62,290 nt of DNA from Dysgonamonadaceae bacterium (GCA_031254645.1 JAIRUA010000002.1:1-62290); one strand, 5' to 3'. Positions 35,110-43,228 are shown, counted from the first letter of the stretch. Numbers and translations are program-made. The notes: generated by a model not told the origin, from the sequence alone.

Positions 35110-36432
35110 TTACACTTTGACACCTCTGCTTCTCTCTTGGTTTACCTTCATACCTATTTTTTCTTGAAACTCCCGATACTTCTGTCTAAACCAACTCACA
35201 TCACTCACTCCGTCAATCGTCAGTTGAAATTTATTCGGGTCGCTCAAATAGGGTTTGATTTCGGCAACGGAGCGTTCCGTTTCAAAATTCCGCTTGTATT
35301 CAGACGAATAGAGTTTGCCGTTAAATTCAACAGGCTTCATTTCCAAAATTTCATTTGTTTTACTTTCACTGAATCCCATATATCGACAAAATCTCTCTAT
35401 ACGAAGCAGTTCCTTTATCTTTGGGAACAGGGTGTATATCTTCTCTAATTCTTGTTGCAATTTATGGGTCGTTGCTGTGTGTTCCGTTTGTTGGGCTTGC
35501 ATTTGTTGCGTCAGCGAATGGATTTTTATTTGCAATTCAGCGTTTTCCGAATCTAAATTTTGAATTTGGCTCTGCCGATTTATCAATTCCTGTTGTTGTC
35601 TTTTTACTTTTGAAGTCCCTAAAACCGAGCCGATGCCCTCGATTGCAGAAGTCGCCACATCTACTACCGAACTTTTCAACTTTTCGGTTTTTATTCCGCT
35701 TTTAATGCGGGATAGCTCTTGATTGGCTTCCTCTTTTTGTTCTTTCAAAATTTCAATATTTTCTTTCAAATCTTCATTTTCCAAATATAAATCCCTGTAA
35801 TACTGCTGTGTGGTAATATGCTTCGCTTCCGAACCATCAATACCACGTTGTAAGCCATATTTCTGCATCGCTTCGGCGTAAGTGTCCTGATATTCTTTGA
35901 GTTTGTTTCGTGCCATTACGTCATCGGCGCAAAGTCGGGCGGTGTCGGCAGATTTTTTCCTGTATTTCTTTTTGGTTTCGGACTGTTCTTTTTTTGCCTT
36001 GCGCCTCTCGCCTTTTACAATCGGCACAACGGTTGCGTGAATGTGTGGTGTTTTTTCGTCTAAATGTAGAACAGCAGAAACAACGTTTTCTGCGCCAAAA
36101 TTCTTGTTGAGCCATTCTAAATTATCGCTACACCATTTATCTAATTTGCTTTCGGCTTCAATTTGTTTCATATCCTTGTGCGTTCCGCTTAACATTACAC
36201 GGATTGCGTGAACTTGATTTTTGCCGATTTTGCGTGTGATACCTGCGTTTTCGATTCGGTGCTGAATCGCTTCCGTTCGATTTTTGACTCCTTCGGGAAA
36301 AGTTATCATTTCCCGATTCAAATAAGTGCGATTTTTATCCGCATTTTTCGGGTCGATTGTTCGCTCAATGTGTGCGGACATTGCGGCATCGCTACCCGAT
36401 GCTTTGTCTAAATGAAGTACGACATATCCCAT
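35110..36432 (-). CDS. MobV-family relaxase (Pre/Mob)
   Basis: A 440-residue mobilization protein that nicks the element at its origin of transfer. The N-terminal domain carries the histidine motif HLDEKTPHIHATVVP typical of MobV, with the first conserved region around MGYVVLHLDKASGSD. The C-terminal half (about 215-340) is a long coiled coil rich in Glu, Gln and Lys. It is the only transfer gene present, so movement would depend on a helper conjugative system. The adjacent hairpins at 36548-36647 are the likely oriT. Confidence 0.92.
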   Translation of the reverse strand: MGYVVLHLDKASGSDAAMSAHIERTIDPKNADKNRTYLNREMITFPEGVKNRTEAIQHRIENAGITRKIGKNQVHAIRVMLSGTHKDMKQIEAESKLDKWCSDNLEWLNKNFGAENVVSAVLHLDEKTPHIHATVVPIVKGERRKAKKEQSETKKKYRKKSADTARLCADDVMARNKLKEYQDTYAEAMQKYGLQRGIDGSEAKHITTQQYYRDLYLENEDLKENIEILKEQKEEANQELSRIKSGIKTEKLKSSVVDVATSAIEGIGSVLGTSKVKRQQQELINRQSQIQNLDSENAELQIKIHSLTQQMQAQQTEHTATTHKLQQELEKIYTLFPKIKELLRIERFCRYMGFSESKTNEILEMKPVEFNGKLYSSEYKRNFETERSVAEIKPYLSDPNKFQLTIDGVSDVSWFRQKYREFQEKIGMKVNQERSRGVKV

Positions 36433-36475
36433 TCTAATTTGATTTTTAGAGTTGAAAAAATGATTTATTTTTGAG

Positions 36476-36523
36476 ATTGCGGGTCATACTTCGGCTACGC
36501 TCAGTAACCAAGCCCGCAATGAC
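36476..36523. repeat. chromosomal palindrome family copy, split by a second repeat
   Basis: attgcgggtc and aagcccgcaatgac, halves of the family seen at 4744 and 24384, are separated by atacttcggctacgctcagt plus aacc. That insert resembles the inner module at 11211-11304 (read in complement). It lies inside the mobile element. Confidence 0.7.
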
Positions 36524-36547
36524 ACGATAGCGTCTTCGGGGGTTTCA

Positions 36548-36647
36548 AAAGGGGGGTTCCCCCTTTGCTTATTGGGGCATTTTTAGCGTAGGAACGAAGC
36601 GTTAAGAAAATGCCCTAATAAGCTATGACTTTTTTGGCATAAAAGTC
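36548..36647. other. candidate oriT with three hairpins
   Basis: Hairpin 1: aaaggggg / cccccttt. Hairpin 2: ttattggggcatttt / aaaatgccctaataa with a 22-base loop. Hairpin 3: gactttt / aaaagtc. They lie in the gap directly upstream of the MobV relaxase gene, the usual place for the origin of transfer. Confidence 0.55.
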
Positions 36648-36660
36648 CTTTGGGCGTAGC

Positions 36661-37557
36661 TCACATTTTTCGACCTTTGGATTTCTGTATTTTGACTGCC
36701 GATTTTTGCATCGGTTTTTGACACAAATAGTCATTCAAATCTTTGTAGTCGGCAAATTTTGTTGAACGATTATTGACAGAAACGCCACTTGATTTTATCA
36801 ATTCCGTTGCCTTTTTTCCTGCATCGTCATTGTCCAAATAGGTATAAATTTCCTTGTGCGATTTCAAAAAATCCATTGCTTTTTGAACATTGGCGACCGA
36901 ATTTAACACCGTTATATCGTGTTTCGATTTTTCAATTTTCTGAATAGTGAGGTAAGATAGAAAATCCCAAAAGCCTTCAAAAACCAAACAGATATTTTGA
37001 TTATTCTGAAAGGTTGTGATTTCTTTCGGCGAAATGCAACTTTTGAAATTGGGTGGATTGCTCAATTCATATCCGCCCTTGTCGTTTCCGAAGCCGAGAG
37101 CGAAAAAAGGCTTCCCATTCGTGCTGTAATGAATCTCTCGGCAATACAAGTTTGCTACATTCAAATCAACGTTGCGTTGCCGAATCCACTCAATTAGTTT
37201 GGGGTGCATGATTGGAACGATGTTTTGAATAACCATTGTCGGAGTATCATTTTTCTTTTCATCGGAAATTGTATTCCCTTGAAAAGAAAAAGAATTGTAC
37301 TCCTTTTCTAACTTTGTGGCTGCTTCGTGGAAAGAGCAATTTTTTAATTTCATTACAAGGTCTATCATTGTTCCACCCTCGCCTGTTCCGAAATCGTGCC
37401 AAAGGTTTTTGTTGGAATCTACTTTAAGGCTTGCGTTTTGGTCTTCGCGAAATGGGGAATGATACATTGCGTAATGGTTGTATTCTTTGATTGGGGTTAT
37501 GCCCATATCGGCAAGATATTTTCGTATGCTGATTTGCTTAATGTCTGTGAGTGCCAT
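36661..37557 (-). CDS. Toprim-domain primase-like protein of the mobile element
   Basis: A 298-residue protein. The N-terminal part resembles a CHC2 primase zinc domain (YHSPFREDQNASLKV...LWHDFGTGEGGTMID), but the zinc cysteines are absent. The C-terminal Toprim domain has the glutamate in LVFEGFWDFLS and the acidic pair in YLDNDDAGKKA. Such proteins accompany MobV relaxases in Bacteroides mobilizable elements and probably help replicate the excised circle. It lies downstream of the helicase gene on the same strand with a 201-base gap of TTGTTG-type repeats. Confidence 0.85.
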   Translation of the reverse strand: MALTDIKQISIRKYLADMGITPIKEYNHYAMYHSPFREDQNASLKVDSNKNLWHDFGTGEGGTMIDLVMKLKNCSFHEAATKLEKEYNSFSFQGNTISDEKKNDTPTMVIQNIVPIMHPKLIEWIRQRNVDLNVANLYCREIHYSTNGKPFFALGFGNDKGGYELSNPPNFKSCISPKEITTFQNNQNICLVFEGFWDFLSYLTIQKIEKSKHDITVLNSVANVQKAMDFLKSHKEIYTYLDNDDAGKKATELIKSSGVSVNNRSTKFADYKDLNDYLCQKPMQKSAVKIQKSKGRKM

Positions 37558-37758
37558 ATTGTTTGATTTTTTGTTGTTTTGTTGTGAAATGAGTTTAATT
37601 GTCTGTGAGATAAAAAATTACGAGTGCAACAAATGCACAACAAAAATTGTGTATGTTGTCTGTTTCTGCAACAAAATGAATTTTGTTGTACTTTTGTTGT
37701 GTGTTTGTTGTATTGTTTAGTCTTTTGTATATCATAACTTTATATATAAAATACAACA
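37558..37758. repeat. TTGTTG-rich repeats, possible replication origin
   Basis: Many ttgttg / caacaa copies in both orientations, including caacaaaat-ga-attttgttg, a 9-bp-arm palindrome, and an AT-rich run (tatatataaaata). It lies between the Toprim and helicase genes. An origin for the excised element is a reasonable guess. Confidence 0.45.
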
Positions 37759-38955
37759 TTACAACAGAATTTTATCTATTGTTACCCGATTTATCTCAAA
37801 ATAGCGTCCTTTCTTTTTCATTGGGAAAAGCTCGCCGTCCGTTGTGATATGGTAAAATGTGTATTCGCCGTTCTTTTCGGAATGAATTGCCCAACTGTCT
37901 TTTAGGATATTGCGAATTTGGGTAATATCTACCCGAAGTCCTGTATTTCGTAATTCGTCAATAAAATCTTTTGAGCAACAAAAAACTTTGTCCTGTCCGA
38001 GCCGTTCCATTACATCGAGGCAATATGTTGCCATTTCTATCTCAATTTTATTGGTGTTGTATTTTTTGATTTTCTGTAAGGCAGGTGTTTCGAGCATTGT
38101 CGGACTAAACCACATACGAGAAGTATTTTGTGTAGAAAGTTTTCTATTCAACAGAAAGTAAAGAAAATGAGGAATTTCCCTTGCCATTTGTTCTCGCAAA
38201 TGAATATTGTCTTTTTCTATCGGATTGATTTTGCGTACCCAAAAACGCACTTCTTCTTTGGGAATGATAATCGGATTTTTTTCATTGTTGGAACAAAGTA
38301 CAAACTTAGCAAAAAACTCTATTTCTCTGCGGTCTTTTCCTTTTGCTTCGATTTTGTAATCGCCTGCGGTTGAAAGGTTTTTGATTTTTTCGGTGTCTTC
38401 CATTTTATTCAATAGAAGTTCATCGACTAAAACTAATAAGCGGTGCGTCCAATCAGCATTGAATTGACTACGAAAATCTTCATTTGTATTGAATGTAGCA
38501 TTTTTACCGAAAATCATTTTCAGAAAACGCAAGAATGTAGTTTTTCCTGTGTTGCGCTCATTGGAAACCAACAACAAAATAGGCAACATTTGCGTAGGTC
38601 GTGTGTAAAGAATTTGCAGATAGTCCAACCCAAATTCGATTTGTTCGCCGAAAATATGTGAGAGAAATCCCTCAATTTTAGGAAAATTACCTGCACAGGA
38701 AATGTGATTGATTGGCTCGTACTGATTCAAATATGTTCCGTGAACTTGTTTGTAGTCCACGTGGTCGGGAATGATACAAAAACCGTCATATTTTTCAATG
38801 TCGGGCAGATTGTTTTTGCCATAATCCTGCCGAAGTGTTTCGTAACTCCAAAGGATTTTTTCTTCGACATAATCGCCACTAATGAGCGGTCGGCGCACAA
38901 TTTTGTACAGAGTAGTACCGATGCGGACAAATTTTTCTTTATTCTCTGTCATCAT
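37759..38955 (-). CDS. SF3-type helicase/primase-like ATPase (VirE/DUF5906-like)
   Basis: A 398-residue protein with a P-loop (NERNTGKTTFLRFL), Walker B (LLVLVDELLL) and a sensor-like Asn in FVLCSNNEKNP, the arrangement of P4-type and DUF5906 helicases that unwind origins in phages and mobile elements. The C-terminal 100 residues look like a winged helix. It starts four bases inside the upstream small gene (ATGA). With the Toprim protein it forms a replication module. Confidence 0.85.
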   Translation of the reverse strand: MMTENKEKFVRIGTTLYKIVRRPLISGDYVEEKILWSYETLRQDYGKNNLPDIEKYDGFCIIPDHVDYKQVHGTYLNQYEPINHISCAGNFPKIEGFLSHIFGEQIEFGLDYLQILYTRPTQMLPILLLVSNERNTGKTTFLRFLKMIFGKNATFNTNEDFRSQFNADWTHRLLVLVDELLLNKMEDTEKIKNLSTAGDYKIEAKGKDRREIEFFAKFVLCSNNEKNPIIIPKEEVRFWVRKINPIEKDNIHLREQMAREIPHFLYFLLNRKLSTQNTSRMWFSPTMLETPALQKIKKYNTNKIEIEMATYCLDVMERLGQDKVFCCSKDFIDELRNTGLRVDITQIRNILKDSWAIHSEKNGEYTFYHITTDGELFPMKKKGRYFEINRVTIDKILL

Positions 38956-39254
38956 CTTCGCCCTCCCGTTTTATGCCCTGCCAATTCCAATGCGAGATCG
39001 GCATCAACAATGATTTTACGTCCTATTTGCGTAATGGCTCTGTTGATTTTTCCGCTTTTCTTGATTCTGTGAGCGGTGGGCATACTGCACCCGAAAAGTT
39101 GGGCAATGCCAAGAATGCCGTAAACATACTTTTTGTTCGGGCTGGTAATTGACGGATTAGCGACTGTTTTTTGTTCGCTGTTTTGATGTAGGTAAAGAAA
39201 TTCTTCGCCTGTCATTTGCCAAATAGGCTTTAATTTTAGTTCATTGATGTTCAT
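38952..39254 (-). CDS. DUF3853-type helix-turn-helix protein (excisionase-like)
   Basis: A 100-residue protein. The C-terminal half has a MerR/excisionase-like helix-turn-helix: YGILGIAQLFGCSMPTAHRI, then KINRAITQIGRKIIVDADLA. This family accompanies integrases of Bacteroides mobilizable elements and may control excision or replication. It is translationally coupled to the helicase gene downstream. Confidence 0.8.
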   Translation of the reverse strand: MNINELKLKPIWQMTGEEFLYLHQNSEQKTVANPSITSPNKKYVYGILGIAQLFGCSMPTAHRIKKSGKINRAITQIGRKIIVDADLALELAGHKTGGRR

Positions 39255-39444
39255 ATTCTATCGTATTTTTGCTTTTTTTGTGGCAAAAGTACAATTAGAA
39301 TATTATTCGTGATGCAAGATGTGGTACATACGTCATCTTATGGCAGTGTTTGGCATCGGTTGGCGTAGGTGGGTGTACCAAAAGTGAAGATTTATTGTGT
39401 CATTTTTGTTTTTTGTGAACAGAAAAATAAAAATAAACGATGGC

Positions 39445-39494
39445 TATAATTCGCTATAAGTGGCAATTTATTTGAAGATATAGTAAATTATAAT
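39445..39494 (+). repeat. left 50-bp inverted repeat of the ATPase module
   Basis: Block 1 TATAATTCGCTATAA (39445-39459), a 16-base spacer, block 2 AGATATAGTAAATTATAAT (39476-39494). The mirror copy at 41031-41080 differs at one position in block 1 and two in block 2, with the same 16-base spacing. Confidence 0.8.
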
Positions 39495-39502
39495 TATATA
39501 TC

Positions 39503-39533
39503 TTTGCTATATCTATATATTTTTATACCTTTG
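39503..39533 (+). promoter_or_regulatory. promoter for the ATPase gene
   Basis: TTTG at 39503-39506, a 19-base spacer and TACCTTTG at 39526-39533. An additional overlapping TATCTTTG lies at 39499-39506, so two start sites are possible. Confidence 0.75.
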
Positions 39534-39581
39534 CAGCGAATTATGAAGTAATCAACGTAGTTAATTATAATTTGAAGTTTT

Positions 39582-41003
39582 ATGAAACAGAATGAAATTA
39601 TCGGCAGAGAAGAAGAAAAGGCAATGCTGAACAATGTTTTTTCTTCTAAGCAATCAGAGTTTGTAGCGATTTATGGCAGGCGTAGAATAGGGAAAACCTA
39701 TCTTGTGCGTGAACTATTTTCCGACAAATTTTCGTTTGAAATTTCGGGATTGGCAAACGCAAATACCAAAGAGCAACTGTTGAATTTCAGTTTGACACTC
39801 AAAAAAACGGCGAACGAAAACTTAAAAACGCCAAAAAATTGGTTAGAAGCATTCTCGCAATTATCTGATTATTTGGAAAAAAGCGAACAAAAACGTAAAA
39901 TACTATTTTTCGATGAAATGCCTTGGTTGGATACACCACGTTCGGGCTTTCTGACTGCCTTAGAGCATTTTTGGAATGGTTGGGCTTCGGCTCGAAAAGA
40001 CATTGTTTTGATTGTTTGCGGCTCGGCAACTTCGTGGATTATCAACAATTTAATCAATAACCACGGCGGCTTGCACAATCGACTCACACATACTATCAAC
40101 CTAAAACCTTTCACGCTTTCCGAATGTGAGCAATATTGTAAATGGCGAAAATTGGATTTTAGTCGTTATCAAATTGCCCAAATCTATATGGCAATGGGTG
40201 GTATTCCGTTTTATTTGAGCAAAATAGAACGCGGATTGAGTGTGGCGCAAAATATTGACAGATTGTTTTTTGCGGAAAATCCGAAACTAAAAAATGAGTT
40301 CCGAAATCTTTATGCTGCTCTTTTCAGAAATTCGGGCGATTATGTGAAAATTGTAGAGACTTTGAGCAAAAAAGGTAAAGGATTGACACGAGAAGAAATA
40401 TCGAAACAGACTAAAATCTCGAATGGTGGCGGTTTAACAAAAGTGCTGCAAGACCTCGAATATTGCGATTTTATACGTAAATATCATTCGTTCGGCAAAA
40501 AAACACGCAACACATTATACCAATTAACAGACTCGTACACACTGTTCTATTTTAAGTTTATTCAAAAAAACGAACACAATAATACGCATTTTTGGTCGAA
40601 CTCCATAGATACACCTTTGCACAACACTTGGGCTGGTTTGGCGTTTGAAATGCTGGTTTTGCAACACACGCCGGAAATAAAAAATGCGCTGGGTATTTCG
40701 GGTATCCAGTCGTCCGTTTCGGCGTGGCGTAGCGAAGCGTCTGAAAAAGCAGCACAAATCGACCTTGTTATTAATCGAAAAGACGGTATTATTAATGTGT
40801 TGGAAATCAAGTATTGCAAAGAAAAATTCACTATCACAAAAGATTATGAAGAAAATTTGCGTAACAAAGTCGCTGCCTTCAAAGCCGAAACGCACGCCCG
40901 AAATGCCGTTCATTTGGTAATGCTCACTACCTTCGGAATCAATAAAAACAAATACGCTGAAATTGCGCAAAAAGATTTAGAGTTGAATTGTTTATTTCAA
41001 TAA
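39582..41003 (+). CDS. AAA ATPase with C-terminal PD-(D/E)xK-like domain (DUF234 type)
   Basis: A 473-residue protein. The N-terminal ATPase has a P-loop in IYGRRRIGKTYLV and Walker B ILFFDEMPWLD. A winged-helix linker (TREEISKQTKISNGGGLTKVL) leads to a C-terminal DUF234-type domain with IDLVINRKDGIINVLEIKY, which fits the D...ExK nuclease core. Families of this kind are abundant in Bacteroidota; a role in mobile-element biology or defence is suspected but unproven. It is transcribed opposite to all other genes of the element and bounded by inverted repeats, so it looks like a separately acquired unit. Confidence 0.88.
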   Translation: MKQNEIIGREEEKAMLNNVFSSKQSEFVAIYGRRRIGKTYLVRELFSDKFSFEISGLANANTKEQLLNFSLTLKKTANENLKTPKNWLEAFSQLSDYLEKSEQKRKILFFDEMPWLDTPRSGFLTALEHFWNGWASARKDIVLIVCGSATSWIINNLINNHGGLHNRLTHTINLKPFTLSECEQYCKWRKLDFSRYQIAQIYMAMGGIPFYLSKIERGLSVAQNIDRLFFAENPKLKNEFRNLYAALFRNSGDYVKIVETLSKKGKGLTREEISKQTKISNGGGLTKVLQDLEYCDFIRKYHSFGKKTRNTLYQLTDSYTLFYFKFIQKNEHNNTHFWSNSIDTPLHNTWAGLAFEMLVLQHTPEIKNALGISGIQSSVSAWRSEASEKAAQIDLVINRKDGIINVLEIKYCKEKFTITKDYEENLRNKVAAFKAETHARNAVHLVMLTTFGINKNKYAEIAQKDLELNCLFQ

Positions 41004-41030
41004 AAATCAACAAATAGCATATTTATACTG

Positions 41031-41080
41031 ATTATAACTTGCTATATCTACTTGTTTTTATGTAGTTATAGCGAGTTATA
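41031..41080 (-). repeat. right 50-bp inverted repeat of the ATPase module
   Basis: Complement reads TATAACTCGCTATAA (41066-41080), a 16-base spacer, AGATATAGCAAGTTATAAT (41031-41049), mirroring 39445-39494. It begins 28 bases after the ATPase stop. Confidence 0.8.
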
Positions 41081-41098
41081 AGGTAATGAGTTTGAAAA

Positions 41099-42394
41099 CT
41101 ACAACTGATTGAATTTATCCATTGCGCTGACTTTAATGTCATCGGCAATATCAATATAAGGTTTCATCGCTTTGTAATCGTTGTGCCCTGTCCATTTCAT
41201 AACCACCTGCGGCGAAATGCCTAATGCCAAAGCATTACAGATAAAAGTTCTGCGACCTGCGTGAGTTCCCAATAAAGCATATTTTGGCGCAACTTCATCA
41301 ATGCGTTGATTTCCTTTGTAGTATGTTTCGCGTACAAGCTCGTTGATTTCTGCCAGTTCCGCAAGTTCTTTCAAATAATCGTTCATTTTCTGGTTTGAGA
41401 TAACAGGCAACACTTTATTGTCCTCAAAAGCAACATCTTTGTACTTGTCAAGAATTGTTCTGCTGTGATTATTCAGTTCAATGACAAGATTATCAGCGGT
41501 TTTAATAGTTGTAACCTCAATGTGATTGTCCTTCACATCACTGCGCTTCAAGTTGTAAACGTCAGAGTGACGTAAACCTGTGAAGCAACAGAACAAAAAT
41601 ACATCTCGTACACGTTCAAGGTATTGTTTTGTTTCGGGTATCACATAATCGCGTAACTGATTTAATTCTTTCCAATTCAAGAAAATAACTTTTTTAGGCG
41701 TATTTTTCCATTTTGGCTTGAAAGATTCAAAAACGCCTTTTTCGATATATCCTTTTTGGGCTGCCCAACGTAGTAGCCATTTTAGGTAGGAAATTTGTTT
41801 TTCAATGCTGCTGTTTCGCATATCACACGATGTTCGCAAATAATTCATATAAGCATTTAGCCAACTTTCGTCAATCTTTTCAAAAGTCAGATGAGCATCA
41901 TAGTTATAGAGATGATTGCGCAATGTTTTGAAAATCGCATAGGTGGCTTTGCCCCAGCTGTTTTGACTGCCGCGCTCTTTAACAAATTCATCAAAAGTTG
42001 CATAGAAAAGAATTTTCGGTTCTTCAATAGTATCTTGTTCCGCTTCGGGCTGTTGTTCTTTTCGCTTGCTGTTAAACACTTCTTTGAGTTGTTCAGGTGT
42101 TGGGATTAGTTTTTGCACTTCAAATTCTTTGAAGATATTTTGAATGTCTGTATAATACAGAAGCAAGTCGGTATTGATTTCCGATGCGCTTTGTTTTAGT
42201 TTGTTCGTGCAACCGTTTTTAACTCGCTGTTTATCACTATCCCATTTGGCAACATCAATCCTGTATCCTGTGCTAAAATCAACACGATTACCTGCATACA
42301 CCACACGCATACGAATAGGCACATTATCCGCTACCATTACTCCTTTTTTCTTTCGACTTTCAAGTGAAAAAATGATATTTCTCTTTATGTTCAT
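41099..42394 (-). CDS. tyrosine-type site-specific recombinase (integrase)
   Basis: A 431-residue integrase with the Bacteroidota arm-binding N-terminus (FSLESRKKKGVMVADNVPIR), a SAM-like core-binding domain and a catalytic domain. The latter shows Arg in TGLRHSDVYNL, HxxR in THAGRRTF and the nucleophile Tyr in MKPYIDI. ATG 42394 is chosen; a longer frame to 42472 would translate the arm-type repeats. It lies at the right end of the element, facing inward, and would catalyse insertion at tRNA-Phe. Confidence 0.95.
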   Translation of the reverse strand: MNIKRNIIFSLESRKKKGVMVADNVPIRMRVVYAGNRVDFSTGYRIDVAKWDSDKQRVKNGCTNKLKQSASEINTDLLLYYTDIQNIFKEFEVQKLIPTPEQLKEVFNSKRKEQQPEAEQDTIEEPKILFYATFDEFVKERGSQNSWGKATYAIFKTLRNHLYNYDAHLTFEKIDESWLNAYMNYLRTSCDMRNSSIEKQISYLKWLLRWAAQKGYIEKGVFESFKPKWKNTPKKVIFLNWKELNQLRDYVIPETKQYLERVRDVFLFCCFTGLRHSDVYNLKRSDVKDNHIEVTTIKTADNLVIELNNHSRTILDKYKDVAFEDNKVLPVISNQKMNDYLKELAELAEINELVRETYYKGNQRIDEVAPKYALLGTHAGRRTFICNALALGISPQVVMKWTGHNDYKAMKPYIDIADDIKVSAMDKFNQL

Positions 42395-42419
42395 ACGATT
42401 TCTGTTTTTACAATTTACT

Positions 42420-42470
42420 CCCAATTTTGCGCCCAAAAATGGCTCAAAATCTACACCCAAAATTACACCC
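42420..42470. repeat. candidate integrase arm-type sites, right end
   Basis: cccaattttgcgccc and cacccaaaattacaccc, matching cccaattttacaccc near the left end (28776-28790). Such paired motifs near both ends fit integrase arm binding. Confidence 0.55.
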
Positions 42471-42594
42471 ATTTTTTGAGATATGCAAGTATATTTCGAG
42501 ATATTTTGTTAAAACATCAAATTGTAACAACCTGTTTATTAGCAGATAATTGATAGCGTTTGAATTTTTATGATAGTATAGGTGTTAGTACCGC

Positions 42595-42604
42595 TGGCAC
42601 CACA
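42595..42604. repeat. attR core
   Basis: TGGCACCACA, identical to the tRNA-Phe 3' end at 28730-28739. Confidence 0.75.
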
Positions 42605-42608
42605 GAGA

Positions 42609-42638
42609 AGACCGATACAGAAATGTGTCGGTTTTTTG
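42609..42638 (+). terminator. probable original tRNA-Phe terminator, displaced
   Basis: Stem accgataca / tgtgtcggt with a gaaa loop and a T6 tail, five bases beyond attR. No plus-strand gene precedes it now, as expected if it once followed tRNA-Phe. Confidence 0.8.
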
Positions 42639-42658
42639 TGTTTGCTAAAATAACCAAT

Positions 42659-42698
42659 AAAAAATGCCAATTGAAAAGTCAATCGGCATTTTTTATTT
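42659..42698. terminator. terminator for the small lipoprotein gene
   Basis: Arms aaaaaatgccaattga and tcaatcggcatttttt with a 4-6-base loop; ends about 20 bases beyond the lipoprotein stop on minus. Confidence 0.85.
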
Positions 42699-42714
42699 TG
42701 ATGAACATTTCGGA

Positions 42715-43065
42715 TTACTGTTTAGTAAAAACAGATTCTTCACCAAAAGCTCTCAATGTCATTGTTGAACCCCTTACCGTTCCGCTAATAGAAACAGTTA
42801 TACCATCATCGGACAACGTAATTGAAACAGTAGGATCGTTAAATTTATAGGTAAACGAGGTAACGTCTGCACCACTACCCCATTCCTCTGTAAGCGTACC
42901 TGCTGTTTTAGTAGTGAATTTAATAGTTACTGTCTCGTCGTACTCCTCATCTTCCCAAACCCAAGTAGTTCCAACCAACGAGTTATCGTCTTTGCTACAA
43001 GACGAAAAACTAACACACAATGCTACTATCGTAGCCAAAACAAAAATAAATTTAGTTTGTTTCAC
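42715..43065 (-). CDS. small beta-rich lipoprotein
   Basis: A 116-residue protein with lipobox FSSC (Cys23). The body begins VGTTWVWEDEEYDETVTIKF and is rich in beta-forming and Thr residues, in the style of the lipocalin-like small lipoproteins common in Bacteroidales. No exact family was recognised. It is a single gene between a terminator and a promoter that holds a run of nine G on its strand (43197-43205) where the -33 element should be. Confidence 0.75.
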   Translation of the reverse strand: MKQTKFIFVLATIVALCVSFSSCSKDDNSLVGTTWVWEDEEYDETVTIKFTTKTAGTLTEEWGSGADVTSFTYKFNDPTVSITLSDDGITVSISGTVRGSTMTLRAFGEESVFTKQ

Positions 43066-43169
43066 TTTAAATTGAGTTTTAAGTCCGCCCCTTATAGCAG
43101 ACTATAACTATAATAATTAATTTCGCTCTTAAGGCTTGGCGAGCGTCTTGCCAATATTATTTTTCTTTG

Positions 43170-43205
43170 CAAAGGTAATATACTTTTTTCATTTTACCCC
43201 CCCCC
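43170..43205 (-). promoter_or_regulatory. promoter with G9 tract at the -33 position
   Basis: On minus: a G9 run (43197-43205), about 20 bases, then TACCTTTG (43170-43177). The homopolymer occupies the place of TTTG, so tract length could change promoter strength. Confidence 0.55.
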
Positions 43206-43228
43206 GTTCACTAATAAACATTAAAAAA

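Larger units (their letters stand above)
39255..39581. other. divergent gap DUF3853 / ATPase
   Basis: 327 bases without a gene. It holds the left inverted repeat (39445-39494) and a strong promoter (39503-39533). Nothing else was recognised in 39255-39440. Confidence 0.6.
28740..42604. mobile_element. integrative mobilizable element in tRNA-Phe (about 13.9 kb)
   Basis: Bounded by a 10-bp direct repeat of the tRNA-Phe 3' end. It carries a tyrosine recombinase at the right end, a DUF3853-type small protein, an SF3-like helicase, a Toprim protein and a MobV relaxase, the standard backbone of Bacteroides-type mobilizable elements. No conjugation (tra) genes are present, so it would need a helper. 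Cargo is a six-gene AT-rich operon on the left and an inverted-repeat-bounded ATPase gene near the integrase. The probable native tRNA terminator now lies just outside the right end (42609-42638), which supports the boundary. Confidence 0.85.

Noticed and set aside
39255..41098. Classical insertion sequence around the AAA ATPase
   Set aside because: No transposase is encoded and I could not identify a clear target-site duplication; kept only as an inverted-repeat-bounded unit.
42395..42472. N-terminal extension of the integrase
   Set aside because: It would translate the repeated arm-site motif; the family starts at the MNIKRNI-type methionine.
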